Source: Clostridium sp. UBA2485 (GTDB lineage: Bacteria; Bacillota; Clostridia; Clostridiales; Clostridiaceae). From it: a stretch of 30,483 bases of DNA. The stretch spans positions 36,486 to 66,968 of the forward strand of contig NZ_DDOV01000011.1 in assembly GCF_002341865.1 (NCBI RefSeq), in the 5' to 3' direction. Below the pieces are notes generated by a model that searched no databases, was not told the DNA's origin, and saw nothing but the letters and a program-made list of their open reading frames with translations. This document shows, one piece after another, positions 8,094 through 14,768 of this stretch (its first letter is position 1; the number at the start of each line of letters is the position of its first letter). The translations under genes were made by a program, and so were the position numbers.

Positions 8094-9470
8094 CTACAAT
8101 TTTTGAGCAGCTTCAAAAGCCAACGGAGATCTCTCACATTCATCAAATTTTAAAGTTACTTGATAACAGAGTTCGCTCCCCTTCATTTTCTCTGAAGCAT
8201 AACATAATCCATTTGATCTAGAATCCATAAATGGATGATCTATTTGATCCGGATCTCCTATTAAAATTAGTTTTGTCCCTATTCCTACTCTTGTTGTAAT
8301 TGCTTTAATTTGTTTAGGTGAAAGATTTTGGGCTTCATCAATTATAAGCCAATTTTTCACTATAGAACGTCCTCTTAAATAAGCTACTGCTTCTGTAGTT
8401 ATTATTCTTCTATCAAATAATTCTCTTATTTTATCCTGTAATTCTTTTTCATTTTTATATCGTTCTTTTTCATCAGAGTCCACCAATATCTCAAGATTGT
8501 CAAAAACAGGTCTCATAAATGGAGCTATTTTTTCTTCTTCTGTACCAGGTAAAAAACCTATTTCTTCATCCATAGTAATATTGGGCCGGCATACTAAAAT
8601 TCTTCTATACTGACCTGTGTTTTCCTCTAATATTTTTTCAAGTCCTGTAGCCAAAGAAAATAGTGTTTTAGCTGTACCTGCAGGACCTTTTATTATAACT
8701 AATGGTGCTTTAGATGGCTCTGTACATAATGCTTCAAGCATAAATTTTTGACCTACATTTCTCGGAGAAATTCCCATAGGTTTAATATCTTTATAATATA
8801 ATGGAACTACTTTTTTACCATCAAATCTTCCAAGTGCTGTTTGTTTAGAATTTTCCATGGAATGCATTAAAATAAATTGGTTAACATATAACTGTGGTAC
8901 ATAATATTCCTCTTTATCTTCATTGTAGTAAAGCATTTCTTTTATATCTAATGACTTTTTATTATAAAACTCTTCAATTTTATGTGATGGAACATAGACT
9001 TCTATTCTTCCTGTATATTGATTATAGTCTTCTGGAACTACCTTCTCATAGAAATCTTCACTTTTTATATTCACTATATCTGCTTTAATTCTTTCAAAAG
9101 TGTCCTTAGTTATTAAAATTACGTCTTCGCCCTTTTCTTTTAATCCTTTACAAAGTTGGATTATTCGATTATCTGGCTTACTTTTGTCCCAAGATATAGG
9201 AATTTCTGTATCATGATGATTCATTTCCACTCTCAAATATCCACCACAAGGCAATCTAACTCCTTTATTAAGTTGACCTTCTCCTCTAAGGGAATCGATT
9301 AATCTTGATGCTTGCCTAGCATTTGCTCCTAAATCGGTCTTATCTTTTTTAAAGTTATCTAGCTCCTCAAGCACAATTTCTGGTATTACCACGTCATTGT
9401 TTCCAAATGATAATAGTGCTGTGGATGAATACAGAATAACATTAGTATCTAAAACATAGGTCTTTTTCAA
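8094..9470 (-). CDS. PIN domain - PhoH family ATPase/ribonuclease fusion
   Basis: 458 aa. The N-terminal PIN nuclease domain (1-135) has acidic residues in the usual places: Asp8 (VLDTN), Glu35/36 (LEELD), Asp100 and Asp123 (ITKD). The C-terminal PhoH domain (about 230-458) has Walker A GPAGTAKT (262-269) and Walker B WLIIDEAQNLS (374-384). This is the PhoH2/YlaK arrangement. Studied PhoH2 proteins unwind and cut RNA using ATP, so an RNA-processing role is likely. The start is TTG at 9470, nine nt after GGAGGAG; no ATG competes. It is transcribed away from perR. Confidence 0.92.
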   Translation of the reverse strand: MKKTYVLDTNVILYSSTALLSFGNNDVVIPEIVLEELDNFKKDKTDLGANARQASRLIDSLRGEGQLNKGVRLPCGGYLRVEMNHHDTEIPISWDKSKPDNRIIQLCKGLKEKGEDVILITKDTFERIKADIVNIKSEDFYEKVVPEDYNQYTGRIEVYVPSHKIEEFYNKKSLDIKEMLYYNEDKEEYYVPQLYVNQFILMHSMENSKQTALGRFDGKKVVPLYYKDIKPMGISPRNVGQKFMLEALCTEPSKAPLVIIKGPAGTAKTLFSLATGLEKILEENTGQYRRILVCRPNITMDEEIGFLPGTEEEKIAPFMRPVFDNLEILVDSDEKERYKNEKELQDKIRELFDRRIITTEAVAYLRGRSIVKNWLIIDEAQNLSPKQIKAITTRVGIGTKLILIGDPDQIDHPFMDSRSNGLCYASEKMKGSELCYQVTLKFDECERSPLAFEAAQKL

Positions 9471-9585
9471 AATCTATACTCCTCCTCTCCTATACTATTA
9501 ATATATGTTTTATTTGCAATAAATGAATAAATATATTATATTTTACATGGAAAAATTTTTATTATACTAATTTTCTAAATAATTA

Positions 9586-9614
9586 TTGATAATGGATAAT
9601 TTTTATTATATAAT
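9586..9614 (+). promoter_or_regulatory. perR promoter with overlapping palindrome
   Basis: TTGATA (9586-9591), a 17-bp spacer and TATAAT (9609-9614). A perfect 14-bp palindrome TTATTATATAATAA (9603-9616) covers the -10 and could be an autoregulatory site, although it is not a clean PerR box and such AT palindromes arise by chance. Confidence 0.7.
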
Positions 9615-9644
9615 AATAGTAATCTTGAAATGAGGTTGATGATT

Positions 9645-10082
9645 ATGTTAAATTTTACGCAAATTTTCAAGGAAAAAAAATTAAAACTTACCCCTCAGCG
9701 TATAGCTGTGTATAAGTATCTATGTTCTACTAATGAACATCCTTCAGCAGAAACAATATATAAAGCACTGCAAGAAGAATATCCTACAATGAGCCTTGCC
9801 ACAGTTTATAAGGCATTAAAAGTTTTAGTATCTGTAAACTTAATTCAAGAAATTAATGTAGGTGAAGGTAACTTTAGATATGATGGCACTATTGAACCAC
9901 ATTCACATATTCAATGTGTTAATTGTTCAAAAGTTGATGATATTAAGGGTATATCTTTCTCTAATTTAAATGAAGAAGTTAAGAAATTTACAGATTACAG
10001 TATTTTAACAAATCAAATATATTTTTATGGATTATGCAGTGAATGTAAAGCTGATAATGAGCCAAAAGTAGAGTTAGTATAA
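9645..10082 (+). CDS. perR: Fur-family transcriptional regulator, PerR type
   Basis: Metal-dependent repressor. I start it at the ATG at 9645 (145 aa), because GAGGT at 9632-9636 would be its ribosome site; in-frame ATGs at 9630 and 9639 are too early. The winged-helix part runs LTPQRIAVYKYL to MSLATVYKALKVL, followed by the dimerisation domain. PerR-type regulatory metal ligands can be matched: His in NEHPSAE, Asp in FRYDG, both His in PHSH, and Asp in VDDIKG. Two CxxC pairs (CVNC, CSEC) form the structural zinc site. The presence of both Asp ligands favours PerR (peroxide sensing) over Fur or Zur. It is monocistronic, with its own promoter and terminator. Confidence 0.85.
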   Translation: MLNFTQIFKEKKLKLTPQRIAVYKYLCSTNEHPSAETIYKALQEEYPTMSLATVYKALKVLVSVNLIQEINVGEGNFRYDGTIEPHSHIQCVNCSKVDDIKGISFSNLNEEVKKFTDYSILTNQIYFYGLCSECKADNEPKVELV

Positions 10083-10096
10083 CTAACTCTACTTTT
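10064..10096 (+). terminator. perR terminator
   Basis: A 15-bp perfect stem (10064-10078 with 10082-10096) with a 3-nt loop, overlapping the stop codon and followed by T-rich sequence. Confidence 0.9.
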
Positions 10097-10395
10097 ACTT
10101 TTTTAATAAATTATTCATTTCTAATGTTATAAAATAATTCTAAGTTTTTAACTTCTTCTTTACAATTCATATATTCTATGCTATCTCTTACTTTAAATTT
10201 TCTACTAATACTTTAAGTTCTAATTTTAACTAAATATAAGCTTTTCATAATCAGTGATTCTACTGCTTTATTAAAGGCTTTTAAATACATATAATACTAC
10301 TTTATCTATCCTACTAAAATAATTTAACTAAATTCACTTTTTATATTTAATAAAAAAAACTTGTCCTATAAACTAATAGATCTTCATATACTTTA
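10097..10395. other. Intergenic gap, no confident feature
   Basis: About 300 bp of A/T-rich DNA. On the minus strand a 34-codon open stretch around 10110-10210 has gene-like composition (IEYMNCKEEVKNLELFYNIR) but no ribosome site and an early stop upstream. It may be a gene remnant. I found no clear promoter for the gene at 10411. Confidence 0.4.
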
Positions 10396-10410
10396 GTGGG
10401 GGTGACTTTG

Positions 10411-11346
10411 GTGAAATCAATTAAAAATTTTGTTAAGAAAAAATACAGCTATATAGCATTTATAATTATTCTTATAATCACAGCTATAATTTTTATATTA
10501 AATAAAAATAAAAATTCATTACCTACATTTTTTATAATAGACAATAATAAAATAGTTAATGAAGATTTGAATGGAGATGGATATAAAGATGCTCTTTATA
10601 TAAAAACTGATGACAATAACTATCTTGTTCAAATAAATTTAAGTAATCAAATTAGTTATAGTCTAAACCCCAATAAAGATATTCTTACATTAGGTGAGCA
10701 TAAAACCTATTGGCCTATGAAAGTTATACTAGAAGATGTGTCTAGAGATAATTTAAAAGAAATATTTATTCAGTCTTCTATAAATGAAAAATCTATTCAG
10801 CATATTTTTCGTTTTAATGGAGAAGGCTACGAAAATATCTACTCTTCATATTATAATATCTTAGGATTTATAGATAATAAAAATAATAAAACCCCTAAAA
10901 TTGTAACTGGAAATTTTAAAAATAATGAAACTAAATTAGAAAATCATATATTTATAAATAATAAGTTTAAAACCTTTGAATATTCCTATCCTGACAATTA
11001 TATAGGAAATAAGTTAATATGTGATTTTATAAACTTTATTGAAAGTTTTCCAAATATAAATACTAATATTCCCAATTATTTTAGCGCTTATATAAGTGGG
11101 AATGATCTTTCTATGGTATATCAACTTTCGTCTAAAAATACAGCCTATCACTTTCAAGATGGTTTTTTTAAAGAAATTAGTTATGATTCCCAAGATAGAC
11201 CTTTAGAAGTTAAATGGACATTAAACTTTAAAGGAATTGAAAAAAATGACTATAAAGTAATTAATAATTATACTATTGATCTAATGCTAGCTAAAAAAGC
11301 TTTTGAGCGTGAATATATGATAACATCAATTAATGTAAGAAAGTAA
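10411..11346 (+). CDS. Membrane-anchored protein with calcium-loop-like motif, unknown function
   Basis: I choose GTG at 10411 (311 aa), which follows GGGGGTGA at 10398-10405; the frame is open from GTG 10396, but that lacks a ribosome site. A basic N-terminus (KSIKNFVKKK) and one hydrophobic segment (roughly 13-30, IAFIIILIITAIIFIL) suggest an anchored extracellular protein. Right after comes VNEDLNGDGYKDALYI, the DxNxDGxxD calcium loop of FG-GAP/VCBS repeats; a weaker relation is DVSRDNLKEIFIQ about 60 residues on. The rest is Asn/Lys-rich with no catalytic motif. It stands alone between perR and the bactofilin. I do not recognise the family beyond the FG-GAP-like start. Confidence 0.75.
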   Translation: MKSIKNFVKKKYSYIAFIIILIITAIIFILNKNKNSLPTFFIIDNNKIVNEDLNGDGYKDALYIKTDDNNYLVQINLSNQISYSLNPNKDILTLGEHKTYWPMKVILEDVSRDNLKEIFIQSSINEKSIQHIFRFNGEGYENIYSSYYNILGFIDNKNNKTPKIVTGNFKNNETKLENHIFINNKFKTFEYSYPDNYIGNKLICDFINFIESFPNINTNIPNYFSAYISGNDLSMVYQLSSKNTAYHFQDGFFKEISYDSQDRPLEVKWTLNFKGIEKNDYKVINNYTIDLMLAKKAFEREYMITSINVRK

Positions 11347-11351
11347 AATAT

Positions 11352-11380
11352 AAAACAAAAAAGGGACCATTTAAGGTCCC
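11352..11380 (-). terminator. Terminator of C-rich small RNA
   Basis: GGGACC (11380-11375) pairs with GGTCCC (11368-11363) on the minus strand around a 6-nt loop, followed by T6GT4 (11362-11352). On the plus strand a G-rich stretch follows instead of T, so it does not serve the upstream plus-strand gene. Confidence 0.75.
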
Positions 11381-11446
11381 AAGGGGGATGGGGGGTTTAA
11401 CTAAAGATGTAAAAACTTTAGTTATGGAGATTTCAACTCCTATTAC
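11352..11446 (-). ncRNA. Candidate C-rich small RNA
   Basis: The minus strand from about 11446 to 11352 has a complete small-RNA layout. First comes a hairpin GGAG/CTCC (about 11440-11426), then AACTAAAG/CTTTAGTT (11423-11399), then an unpaired ACCCCCCATCCCCCTT (11397-11381), then a GGGACC/GGTCCC terminator with a T6GT4 tail. A sigma-F/G-like promoter lies at the right distance upstream. No reading frame is present. C-rich single-stranded segments between hairpins are typical of Firmicute sRNAs that pair with Shine-Dalgarno sequences. The forespore sRNA CsfG of endospore formers, as I recall it, has C-rich segments and sigma-F/G control, so this may be its clostridial counterpart. That identity is inferred. 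Confidence 0.65.
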
Positions 11447-11451
11447 ATTTA

Positions 11452-11481
11452 TAATTTTACCCAATATGTAATATTTTATTC
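11452..11481 (-). promoter_or_regulatory. Sigma-F/sigma-G-like promoter of the small RNA
   Basis: The minus strand has GAATA (11481-11477), a 15-bp spacer and GGTAAAATTA (11461-11452). The -10 fits the Bacillus sigma-F pattern GGNNANAWTR at every fixed position, and the -35 fits GHATR of sigma-G. No sigma-A promoter of comparable quality was seen here. Confidence 0.55.
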
Positions 11482-11540
11482 ACTAAAACAAATTTTATTT
11501 TTTCTTAATATATCAATAATTTTTATATGGAGGTATATTT

Positions 11541-11921
11541 ATGTTTTATGATAAGGAAAAAAATAATCTTAACAAAATCGAAACACTAATTGGAGAAAAT
11601 TGTAAAGTCAATGGAAATTTTTCTGGTACAGGTCTTTTAAAAGTAGATGGCATAATCGAAGGAGACGTTAATTGGGAAGACGATATAATAATAGGAGTTA
11701 ATGGAGAGATAAATGGTGCAATTTATTGCAATAATGCTTTTATTAACGGTACTGTCAATGGAAATGTTAATTGCAATGATAGTTTAACTATAGAAAATCA
11801 AGGTAGAGTTAAGGGGGATATATCCATAAAAAGACTTGTCATTAATGAAAATGGATTCTTAGATGGCAAATGTACTATGGTAACTTTAAATGAAACACCT
11901 ATATTTTTACCTGAAAATTAA
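11541..11921 (+). CDS. Bactofilin (polymer-forming cytoskeletal protein)
   Basis: 126 aa. A short N-terminal tail precedes a right-handed beta-helix of six-residue turns: TLIGENCKVNGNFSGTGLLK, VDGIIEGDV, IIIGVNGEINGAIYCNNAFI, NGTVNGNVNCNDSLTI, GRVKGDISIKRLVI. Regular Gly and hydrophobic spacing is the bactofilin signature. Bactofilins self-assemble into non-polar filaments and scaffold envelope or morphogenetic enzymes; the partner here is unknown. The ATG follows GGAGGT at 11529-11534. It is one gene between the sRNA and a bidirectional terminator, converging on the Asn/Met-rich gene. Confidence 0.92.
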   Translation: MFYDKEKNNLNKIETLIGENCKVNGNFSGTGLLKVDGIIEGDVNWEDDIIIGVNGEINGAIYCNNAFINGTVNGNVNCNDSLTIENQGRVKGDISIKRLVINENGFLDGKCTMVTLNETPIFLPEN

Positions 11922-11938
11922 TATATTCTATATTAATT

Positions 11939-11966
11939 AAAAACACACTAACAATAGTGTGTTTTT
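11939..11966. terminator. Bidirectional terminator
   Basis: A 12-bp perfect stem (11939-11950 with 11955-11966), loop ACAA, with A and T tracts on the two sides. It serves both the bactofilin gene and the minus-strand gene ending at 11972. Confidence 0.9.
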
Positions 11967-11971
11967 TAATA

Positions 11972-13039
11972 CTATTTTTCTTTGCCATGTTGTCTTAAAA
12001 ATTTTCTTAATAACTCTAGTTTATAAGGCTCAATGAGCTGCATAAGTATTTTTATAATATCATAAAGTTCATCTTCTTTAAACTTCTTAGATGAATTATG
12101 TGATTTAGATTTTGATGATTTTTGCTTATTATCTACTTTTTGCCTATTATCTACTTTTTGCCTACTATCTACTTTTTGCTTATTATCTGCTTTGGGCTTA
12201 TTATCTACTTCTATTACATTCTCAGCATCAATAATTTCACCACTATAGTTTTCGTTTAATGAATTCAAGCTTAAATCATTTAAATCAAAATCCATCCCAT
12301 CTAAGTTCATATCACTAAAATCCATATTTCCTAAATTATTTAGAATAGAACCTATGTCTAAACCACCAAACATATCTTCAAAATTTAAATTTTCATTTCC
12401 TCCATCTCCACTCTGATTATTAAATAAATCTCCTAAAACACTTTGAACTGCATTTATATCGCTTTCAGTTATATTTGCAAAGATATTTTCCAATCCACTG
12501 AAAGGATTTCCATTTCCTTGATTTCTGTTAGTATTATTAACATCATTATTATTAATATTATTAAATAAACTACTCAAATCATTTAAATTAAAATTATTCT
12601 GCCTATTATTATTTCCACTTCCCATAAATGTTGACATTAAATTACTTATCATATCTCCATCGTAATCATTCCCGCCTCCACCTCCGCCTAGAGTAGTTAG
12701 TAGCGTTAATAGACTATTTCCTAGATTTCCACCCATAAAATTATTAGGATTTCCACCCATAAAATTATTAGGATTTCCACCCATAAAATTATTAGGGTTT
12801 CCACCCATAAAATTAGGATTATTCATTTGATTCATAGGATCTGCTTGATTCATTTGATTCATTTGATTCATAGGATTTGTTTGATTCATAGGATTTGCTT
12901 GATTCATTTGATTCATTTGATTCATTCGATTCATCGGGTTCATTCGATTCATTCGATTCATTTGATTCATTTGAGCATAATATTTACAATTTTCACATTC
13001 ATATCTATCTCTTTTTCTACGATGTTTATGCTTTCCCAC
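11972..13039 (-). CDS. Asn/Met-rich repeat protein, unknown function
   Basis: 355 aa from a GTG at 13039, preceded by GAGGTGAT. It opens with a basic patch and a CxxC (KHKHRRKRDRYECENCKYY), then about 50 residues of MNQ/MNR/MNP triplets (23-75). Four copies of an eight-residue NFMGGNPN unit follow, then a hydrophobic Gly-rich patch (LLTLLTTLGGGGGG). The middle is Asn/Asp-rich and acidic. Late in the protein are six-residue repeats of the KVDNRQ kind, and the end is helical and charged (YDIIKILMQLIEPYKLELLR). There is no signal peptide or membrane segment. The composition recalls spore coat or surface-layer proteins. It follows the Cys/Gly-rich genes, separated by a terminator. I do not recognise a family. 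Confidence 0.8.
   Translation of the reverse strand: MGKHKHRRKRDRYECENCKYYAQMNQMNRMNRMNPMNRMNQMNQMNQANPMNQTNPMNQMNQMNQADPMNQMNNPNFMGGNPNNFMGGNPNNFMGGNPNNFMGGNLGNSLLTLLTTLGGGGGGNDYDGDMISNLMSTFMGSGNNNRQNNFNLNDLSSLFNNINNNDVNNTNRNQGNGNPFSGLENIFANITESDINAVQSVLGDLFNNQSGDGGNENLNFEDMFGGLDIGSILNNLGNMDFSDMNLDGMDFDLNDLSLNSLNENYSGEIIDAENVIEVDNKPKADNKQKVDSRQKVDNRQKVDNKQKSSKSKSHNSSKKFKEDELYDIIKILMQLIEPYKLELLRKFLRQHGKEK
12127..12198. repeat. 18-bp tandem repeat, four units
   Basis: The unit TATTATCTACTTTTTGCC is exact at 12127-12144 and 12145-12162. Two variant units follow to 12198. It encodes the six-residue KVDNRQ-type repeat and is a multiple of three, so copy-number change keeps the frame. Confidence 0.9.
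12731..12817. repeat. 24-bp tandem repeat, three and a half units
   Basis: The 24-bp unit beginning ACCCATAAAATTATTAGG is repeated at 12731, 12755 and 12779 (one base different in the last), with a partial copy from 12803. It encodes the NFMGGNPN repeats. Confidence 0.9.
12822..12975. repeat. 9-bp microsatellite-like array
   Basis: The 9-bp unit TTGATTCAT and close variants recur across about 150 bp and encode the Met-Asn-Gln/Arg/Pro triplets. The unit keeps the reading frame if copy number changes. Confidence 0.85.
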
Positions 13040-13118
13040 AAAATCACCTCTTTGATAATTAGGAGGGTATATTTTTTCCCCTCCTATATTTAGAAACTAT
13101 AGCTATAATATTTTAAAA

Positions 13119-13146
13119 AGCAATCCACGTTGTCACATGGACTGCT
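13119..13146 (-). terminator. Terminator of Cys/Gly-rich gene cluster
   Basis: A 12-bp stem with two G-U pairs on the minus-strand RNA (13146-13135 with 13130-13119) and a GACA loop, followed by a T5 tract. It lies about 80 nt after the last Cys/Gly-rich gene. Confidence 0.8.
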
Positions 13147-13223
13147 AAAAACTCTTATCTCTTTATAAACCACCCCTCCTGGGCCATGGCTTTACATTAT
13201 AAATCTTCTTTCGTTAAAACCCA

Positions 13224-13445
13224 TTAACAACAGCATCTTCTTGCAATTGGAAATCTGCATCCACATGGTGAGTTAAATCTACCAATAAAACCACCTCTAT
13301 TAAATCCACAGAAGAAGAAAATTAGTACTAAAATCATAGCAATTCTACCTTCTATGTGTTTAGTATTTAATAGATTTCCTTGATTTAAAATTACTATTAT
13401 TAGTAATATTATGCATGGGTTACATTCATTTATACTGCCACACAT
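13224..13445 (-). CDS. Small Cys-containing hydrophobic protein (paralogue pair)
   Basis: 73 aa, ATG at 13445 after AAGGAG. It begins MCGSINECNPCIILLIIVIL, a CxPC motif running straight into a hydrophobic segment and then NQGNLLNT. A second hydrophobic stretch (IAMILVLIFFF) is followed by a Gly/Arg/Phe part and a terminal CCC. The CNPCIILLIIVILNQ..LLNT stretch matches CDPCTIILIILIFLNQRLLNT of the upstream gene almost residue for residue, so the two are paralogues. It is the last gene of a three-gene minus-strand run ended by the hairpin at 13119-13146. The family is not known to me. A spore-coat or membrane role is only a guess from composition. Confidence 0.72.
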   Translation of the reverse strand: MCGSINECNPCIILLIIVILNQGNLLNTKHIEGRIAMILVLIFFFCGFNRGGFIGRFNSPCGCRFPIARRCCC

Positions 13446-13477
13446 AGTATCAGCTCCTTTTCAATTAGCAACAACAA

Positions 13478-13780
13478 CTATCTTCTTAGACGTCTACGTC
13501 TTCTGCCTCTTCCATCCTTACCGTCACAGCAGCAGCAGCAATTATTTCCGAATCCGAAATTTCCAAATCCAGAATTTCCGAATCCAAAATTTCCAAATCT
13601 TCCATTACTACAACATAACCAGAAAAGGAATAACAATGTTAAAGCGTTTCTACTAGAGTTATCGTCACAATCACGTGTATTTAACAAGCGTTGATTTAAA
13701 AATATTAGTATTATTAATATTATAGTACATGGGTCACAGCCAAATCCACATCCTCTATTTCCATTTCCCCATCCAAACAT
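13478..13780 (-). CDS. Gly/Cys-rich hydrophobic protein (paralogue pair)
   Basis: 100 aa, ATG at 13780, seven nt after GGAGGT. In order: a Gly-rich start with CGFGCDPC, a hydrophobic segment (TIILIILIFL), NQRLLNT, a polar stretch, a second hydrophobic segment (ALTLLFLFWLCC), a run of GFGNxGFGNFGFGN, then NNCCCCCDG and a strongly basic end (GRGRRRRRLRR). It shares the CxPC-hydrophobic-NQ-LLNT block with the next gene and the GFGN and poly-Cys blocks with the previous one, so the three are built from common modules. It lies 74 nt after the 191-aa gene and 32 nt before the 73-aa gene, same strand. Function unknown. Confidence 0.75.
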   Translation of the reverse strand: MFGWGNGNRGCGFGCDPCTIILIILIFLNQRLLNTRDCDDNSSRNALTLLFLFWLCCSNGRFGNFGFGNSGFGNFGFGNNCCCCCDGKDGRGRRRRRLRR

Positions 13781-13854
13781 AGTTCATACCTCCATTTGAA
13801 TCTAAGTTTTGTTCTAAAATTTCTATAACTTTTGTTTTATTTATATATTTTTCT

Positions 13855-14430
13855 TTAGAATCTTCTATTACAGAAGATGATTAGTATTATGATTATAAAC
13901 CATATGCCACATCCACCGAAGCCACAGCCGCCTCCGAAGCCATTTCCAAATCCAAATCCGCCATTTCCAAATCCAAATCCGCCATTTCCAAATCCAAATC
14001 CGCCGTTCCAGCCACCAAAGCCGGTGTTACAGCAGCATGGATTACAGCAACAGCAGCAGCAACAATCTTTTTCACGACGTTTATCACGCTTACGGCCTTT
14101 ACCACGTTTATCGTCACAACAGCAACAACATGGGTCACAGCAGCATGGATTACAGCAACATGGGTCACAGCAACATGGGTCACAGCATGGGTCACAACAT
14201 GGATCACAACAACCTCCAAAGCCGCCTCCAAAGCCGTTTCCAAAGCCGCCTCCCCAGCCGCCAAAGCCGCCATTTCCACCACAGCCACAACAGAATATTA
14301 AGAATATGATGATTATTAGGAATATTCTTCGTCCTCCGAAGAACCCCCTATCCCTATCACAACATTCCCCATCTTCTCCTTCTGGAACATTAATATTTGA
14401 CATTAGGTTTAATAAAGAGTTGATATCCAT
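13855..14430 (-). CDS. Cys/Gly-rich modular protein with CCDPCC repeats
   Basis: 191 aa, ATG at 14430 after GGAGGAG. By my count 38 residues (about 20%) are Cys. Modules in order: an acidic start (1-27); a hydrophobic segment (RIFLIIIIFLIFCCGC, about 35-50); a Gly/Phe stretch; seven Cys clusters separated by DP or NP (CCDPCC pattern, about 74-105); a basic linker (KRGKGRKRDKRREK); a second Cys cluster (C7 NP C3); three copies of GFGFGNG; then CGFGGCGIWFIIIILIIFCN, a C-terminal hydrophobic anchor. The last module resembles short Gly-rich membrane peptides of the YjcZ sporulation type. Metal binding or disulfide cross-linking in a spore layer is plausible. No family is recognised, and the plus-strand open frame here is only its shadow. 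Confidence 0.75.
   Translation of the reverse strand: MDINSLLNLMSNINVPEGEDGECCDRDRGFFGGRRIFLIIIIFLIFCCGCGGNGGFGGWGGGFGNGFGGGFGGCCDPCCDPCCDPCCCDPCCCNPCCCDPCCCCCDDKRGKGRKRDKRREKDCCCCCCCNPCCCNTGFGGWNGGFGFGNGGFGFGNGGFGFGNGFGGGCGFGGCGIWFIIIILIIFCNRRF
13941..14003. repeat. 21-bp tandem repeat, three exact copies
   Basis: The 21-bp unit beginning CATTTCCAAATCCAAATCCG occurs three times without a mismatch at 13941, 13962 and 13983. It encodes the GFGFGNG repeats. Exactness suggests recent expansion. Confidence 0.95.
14112..14213. repeat. 12/15-bp repeats encoding Cys clusters
   Basis: Variants of CAGCAACATGGGTCA recur in 12- and 15-bp steps. They encode the DPCC and DPCCC units. All steps are multiples of three. 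Confidence 0.85.
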
Positions 14431-14768
14431 ATATTTTCTCCTCCTCTTATAGATTATTTATATATCTTTTGTATATTACATAATATGGTTTATTAAATGT
14501 TTTGACACTAATTTGTAGTTAATTTACAAATTTACTATCTTATTAGATTTATTGAATTTTTTCTTTTGTTTTCTAATAACATACTATTAAATAATCTTAA
14601 TTTTTGTTACAATAAAACTTTTTCTGTAAGTATTGGAGCATATTATAAGATATCTTAAAAAACACTAATTATTGTGTTAGAGCCTATTCTATTAGTAGAA
14701 CTTATTGATATATATAAATCATTTAAAAAATTAATATATAACTAAATATAGCTACACTCTTGAGTATT

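Noticed and set aside
10110..10210. 34-codon minus-strand frame with gene-like composition
   Set aside because: No start with ribosome site and no recognisable domain; at most a remnant.
11363..11380. GGGACC/GGTCCC hairpin as terminator of the plus-strand gene ending at 11346
   Set aside because: No T-run follows on the plus strand; the T-run is on the minus-strand side, fitting the small RNA instead.
12731..12817. Direct repeats considered as a CRISPR array
   Set aside because: The units are contiguous with no spacers, in frame and protein-coding.
12827..13093. Plus-strand frame with Ile-His-Leu repeats
   Set aside because: Shadow of the 9-bp repeat array in the Asn/Met-rich gene; no ribosome site.
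13151..13200. Short minus-strand frame near an AGGAGGGGTGG sequence
   Set aside because: The ribosome-like sequence is too close to the GTG, and the short product runs through the terminator hairpin.
13877..14452. 191-codon plus-strand open frame rich in Pro, Gln and Asn
   Set aside because: It is the antisense shadow of the Cys/Gly-rich gene; repeat codons keep the opposite strand open. It lacks a ribosome site, and the minus-strand frame has GGAGGAG and a fitting operon.
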